DNA of 5,707 bases from Candidatus Berkelbacteria bacterium (GTDB lineage: Bacteria; Patescibacteriota; UBA1384; UBA12157; JAENIV01). Position 1 is the stretch's first letter. Every line of letters begins with the position of its first letter. Made by a program: the position numbers and the translations under genes. The DNA lies in assembly GCA_016844295.1 (NCBI GenBank), contig JAENIV010000078.1:1-5707 (forward strand), written 5' to 3'. Positions 3,214-5,707 of this stretch are shown here, in pieces. The notes under the pieces were generated by a model. The model saw nothing but the letters and a program-made list of their open reading frames with translations, was not told the DNA's origin and ran no database searches.

Positions 3214-5346
3214 ATGTTTTATTTAGCATTAGTCATTCCATGCTACAACGAAGAATCTAGAATTAAACCAACCTTTGTTGCTTATTTTGATTATTTTTCA
3301 AACAGTCCTAATTTCAAAAACAAAAAAATTGCTATTATTTTAGTAAACGACGGCAGCAAAGACAAAACCGCAGAAATAATCGAACAGTTTGAAGATTTTT
3401 CAAACGAAACAATAACCGTCAAAACGGTTAGTTATGAACAAAATCAAGGCAAGGGCGCTGCTATTAAACGAGGGTGTGAAACTGTAGATTCGCAGATCTA
3501 TGGTTTTGTTGACGCTGATTTATCATTCAAACCAGAATTAACAGAAAAGGCATTATCATTTTTGAATTATTCTGATTTTGACTTAATGATTGGACAAAGA
3601 AATCACAATAAAAACGAGACGTTATATTTAAAATTACGAGATTTTCTTTCAAAATTATTAAGGAGAATGATAAACTCATTTCTTGCTATACCAAATTTTG
3701 ATACACAATGCGGATTTAAATTTTTTAAAAGAAACATCGTAAAGGAAATTTTACCTCAAATTAAGCAGTTTAGATTTTCTTTTGATATTGAACTCATAAT
3801 TTTAGCAAAGCAAACGGGACATGAAATAAAAACATTCCCAGTCAACTTTAAACATCATAATGAATCAACTATTACCTGGAAAGACGGGGTTAGATACCTT
3901 TTGGATACCGTTAGCATTTCCGAACAACATAAAACTGTGGAGTTTACAGGTTTGGTTTTAAGATTATTTCTATTTACAACGATAATCAGCTTATTTGTTT
4001 ATGGTTGGGTTATTTTTGAAGGGCACCTGTTTTCAGACGATTTTACATGGCTTTGGTATGGTCAAAAAATAAACAAATCTTTAATCAATCTTCTGACTTT
4101 TAGGATGTCAACATTTTATTCACCGGTAATGAATGCTTTTTATTCAATAATGTACTCTGTTTTTCACTATAATCCTCAACCATTATTTATAATCGGTATA
4201 CTTGTACATATTTTAGCATCTCTGTTTTCTGGTATATTTGCTTGGCAACTGAGTAAATCGAAATTAATTGCGATTATAGTTTCTGTTCTTGCTGCTTTTG
4301 CCGGTGTCGCATATGAACCATTGGTTTGGATAGGCGCCAATATGCATTCATTTGTAACTTTATTTATCTTATCTTCTCTTATTTGTTACTACCATTATTT
4401 ATCAACCAAAAAAAATCTTTATTTAGCCCTTACTTTTCTTTGTTTTGTCTTTGCCCTTGGGACAAAAGAATCAGCTATCATCACTCCGATATTGCTTCTT
4501 GCTTCATATATAATTTACAAAATTGAACATAAAATGGTTCTTTCAAAAGCAAATACGGTTTTTTGGATAGGAACAATTTTATTATCAGGAATCTATTTAT
4601 ACCAACAATTCCTGTGGCAAAAAAATGGTATTTGGGTTCAATCAGGCATTTGGGATATCAATGTAACCTCTTTTTTTAGAATCCCCCTAATCATTTTTGA
4701 TAATTTTATTCCAATTTCTTTCCTCAAAGCATATTTAACAACATGGTCTGCTGGGGTTTTATGGCTGTTTTCCTTAACTTTTTTAACATTCATTCTTTAT
4801 CAATTTCGAAAATTGAAATTAATATGGTTTGGTTTTTTATGGCTGTTAATCAGCATAAGCCCCTTTATTTTTTTTAAGACAGAATTTTGGTGGGAACCAT
4901 TGGCTTCCCGATATAATTATGTGTCTAGAATAGGGGCAATCATTATTATTGCCACTATTCTACGACACCTAATCGTTCACAATAAAGCTCGTTATATAAT
5001 TAACAGTTTAATATACATGGTAATAATAACCATTGCCGTACAATTGTATTTTATGGCTAAAACCATTACAACGGAATATGATTATGTTTATAATACAGGG
5101 AGATCTTTGACGCAGGCAATGCAGAAAATAGATGAAATAAATCCGAATAAAATTTTTGTTCGCTGGGATCATCCCTTTACCGAAAATAACGCTCATATAA
5201 TTGGTGCAGCTTCAATAATTGCCAATATTGACGAAACCAACATTGTTTTTCTTAAAAAAAATGAAAAGGAAATTATAGACAATCAAGAAATTCTGCTTTA
5301 CTGGGAACCACATGAAAGAAAATATGCGATTAAACAAAATTATTAA
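3214..5346 (+). CDS. Bifunctional GT2 polyprenyl-phosphate sugar synthase fused to TMTC-like GT-C transferase
   Basis: A 710-residue membrane protein in two parts. Residues 1-240 are a GT-A domain of the DPM1/ALG5 type, which transfers a hexose from a nucleotide sugar to a polyprenyl phosphate at the cytoplasmic face: VIPCYNEE (7-14), VNDGSKD (44-50), VDADLS with the metal/nucleotide-binding Asp pair (99-104), DTQCGFKFF (163-171), FSFDIELI (188-195), and a final STITWKDG. Residues about 245-615 hold some 11-12 predicted membrane segments with GT-C features: SDDFTWL after the first segment (Asp275, Asp276), YSPVMNAFYSIMY, an EPLVWIG motif (368-374) and ALGTKESAIITP (414-425). These match the RPL, EAVAWI and KE-P landmarks of TMTC-type O-mannosyltransferases. 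Residues 616-710 are soluble. I infer that one chain makes the lipid-linked sugar and uses it on an outer-face acceptor; sugar and acceptor are unknown. ATG 3214 fits the usual GT2 start; there is no Shine-Dalgarno site. The gene is about 30-33% GC. The IS insertion has cut it off from its own upstream region. Confidence 0.85.
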   Translation: MFYLALVIPCYNEESRIKPTFVAYFDYFSNSPNFKNKKIAIILVNDGSKDKTAEIIEQFEDFSNETITVKTVSYEQNQGKGAAIKRGCETVDSQIYGFVDADLSFKPELTEKALSFLNYSDFDLMIGQRNHNKNETLYLKLRDFLSKLLRRMINSFLAIPNFDTQCGFKFFKRNIVKEILPQIKQFRFSFDIELIILAKQTGHEIKTFPVNFKHHNESTITWKDGVRYLLDTVSISEQHKTVEFTGLVLRLFLFTTIISLFVYGWVIFEGHLFSDDFTWLWYGQKINKSLINLLTFRMSTFYSPVMNAFYSIMYSVFHYNPQPLFIIGILVHILASLFSGIFAWQLSKSKLIAIIVSVLAAFAGVAYEPLVWIGANMHSFVTLFILSSLICYYHYLSTKKNLYLALTFLCFVFALGTKESAIITPILLLASYIIYKIEHKMVLSKANTVFWIGTILLSGIYLYQQFLWQKNGIWVQSGIWDINVTSFFRIPLIIFDNFIPISFLKAYLTTWSAGVLWLFSLTFLTFILYQFRKLKLIWFGFLWLLISISPFIFFKTEFWWEPLASRYNYVSRIGAIIIIATILRHLIVHNKARYIINSLIYMVIITIAVQLYFMAKTITTEYDYVYNTGRSLTQAMQKIDEINPNKIFVRWDHPFTENNAHIIGAASIIANIDETNIVFLKKNEKEIIDNQEILLYWEPHERKYAIKQNY

Positions 5347-5371
5347 AGACAAGGTATTACAAAAGGCGGTT

Positions 5372-5530
5372 TCAAGAATTTAGCGCAATGAGTTTATTAA
5401 ATACTTCGTGTGGCTTGTGAAAATTCAGCGCGGCGCGAGGGCGATCATTGAATTGGCGTTGTACTCGCCTATACTCCTTCATCGGGATCTTCGAGAAGTC
5501 GGTTCCTTTAGGAAAGTACTGCTTGAGGCT
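5372..5530 (-). pseudogene. C-terminal remnant of an IS30-family transposase
   Basis: The last about 52 residues of this minus-strand frame, LKQYFPKGTDFSKIP, YRRVQRQFNDRPR and PHEVFNKLIAL, are the diagnostic C-terminal end of IS30 transposases (rve integrase fold), where QYFPKGTDF and LNDRPRK are conserved. The natural stop (TGA 5372-5374) is kept. Upstream of about 5530 the similarity ends: the expected W-E-R-G-x-N-E-N segment with the catalytic Glu is missing, and the frame continues into unrelated sequence up to an ATG at 5614. The catalytic domain is therefore gone. Its 3' end lies 25 bp from the glycosyltransferase stop, convergent with it. No intact terminal inverted repeat could be identified. 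Confidence 0.75.
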
Positions 5531-5707
5531 GTGAATTACGAAACTCCCTTTTCCTCTAAAAACAGAGACAACCCAAAACATCCTACGACGGTAGGTTTTT
5601 GTCGAACAACACATTAGTCACACAATTGAAACGCGATTTTGACGAGTTGCTCCTTCAGGCAATGACGAACGAAAGTAGGGCGTGCAGATAGTTGGCGAGG
5701 TAACCAC
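5531..5707. other. Right-end sequence with no recognisable gene
   Basis: Apart from the weak hairpin at 5582-5600, nothing supportable is seen. Several short frames are open but none shows a family motif, a ribosome binding site or a convincing start. The breakpoint of the IS30 remnant near 5530 suggests this is rearranged DNA. Confidence 0.5.
5582..5600 (+). terminator. Weak hairpin with T-run
   Basis: cctac (5582-5586) pairs with gtagg (5591-5595) around gacg and is followed by five Ts. The stem is only 5 bp and lies 235 bp after the glycosyltransferase stop, so it may be chance. It is the only hairpin plus T-run on the plus strand downstream of that gene. Confidence 0.3.

Noticed and set aside
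652..5346. Alternative genetic code (TGA or TAG read as sense)
   Set aside because: avd, hicB, hicA and the glycosyltransferase all read normally under the standard bacterial code; a single in-frame TAG in a probable pseudogene is not evidence of recoding.
5596..5690. Plus-strand short frame with a TTG start (about 31 codons) near the right end
   Set aside because: Non-ATG start, no ribosome binding site and no recognised motif; too short to support.
1..5707. CRISPR array, tRNA or rRNA genes, riboswitch
   Set aside because: No regularly spaced direct repeats, no cloverleaf-like or rRNA-like conserved segments and no recognisable riboswitch core seen on either strand.

Overview
The window looks like a piece of an accessory, mobile-element-rich chromosome of a bacterium, most plausibly a member of the candidate phyla radiation (Patescibacteria/Parcubacteria-like). 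This is inference. It rests on a diversity-generating-retroelement Avd protein, a short HicB-HicA pair, mostly absent Shine-Dalgarno sequences, and hairpin-rich low-complexity spacers of a kind I associate with those genomes. No rRNA, tRNA or ribosomal protein gene is present to confirm it. All complete genes read cleanly with the standard bacterial code.

Layout: (1) 59-403 (+) encodes an Avd-type four-helix-bundle protein, the accessory factor of diversity-generating retroelements (DGRs). Convergent to it, on the minus strand, is a GC-rich stretch (about 400-1000). It holds an asparagine-rich, AAC-rich reading frame that resembles a DGR template or variable repeat (398-607), a perfect 32-bp palindrome just beyond its GC-rich end (406-437), and an interrupted, possibly exported small protein with a perfect ribosome binding site (652-972). 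No reverse transcriptase lies in the window. (2) 1180-1683 is a HicB-HicA toxin-antitoxin operon with a clear sigma70-type promoter. A 21-bp imperfect inverted repeat brackets it. (3) 1674-1975 is a gene-free, hairpin-rich spacer. (4) 1976-3206 is a complete 1231-bp insertion sequence of the IS5/IS1182 type, with 16-bp perfect terminal inverted repeats and a 5-bp flanking direct repeat. Its minus-strand transposase is split by a frameshift. A 25-bp-arm hairpin overlaps the transposase promoter and ends one base before the start codon, the arrangement by which IS10 and IS50 silence read-in transcripts. (5) 3214-5346 is a large AT-rich gene. It fuses a polyprenyl-phosphate sugar synthase-like GT2 domain to a multi-spanning GT-C domain resembling the TMTC O-mannosyltransferases. 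The IS sits 7 bp upstream of its start codon. (6) 5372-5530 is the C-terminal tail of a decayed IS30-family transposase; the last ~180 bp hold nothing I recognise.

How the parts relate: the strongest biological stories are the DGR-like remnant at the left end and the single-polypeptide lipid-linked-sugar synthase plus transferase at the right. The latter could make a polyprenyl-phosphate hexose and use it to glycosylate a surface or secreted acceptor. It lies between one nearly intact and one decayed IS and is far more AT-rich than the left part, which suggests acquired DNA. Two of the three complete proteins outside the mobile elements (HicA/HicB) form a self-contained toxin-antitoxin unit.
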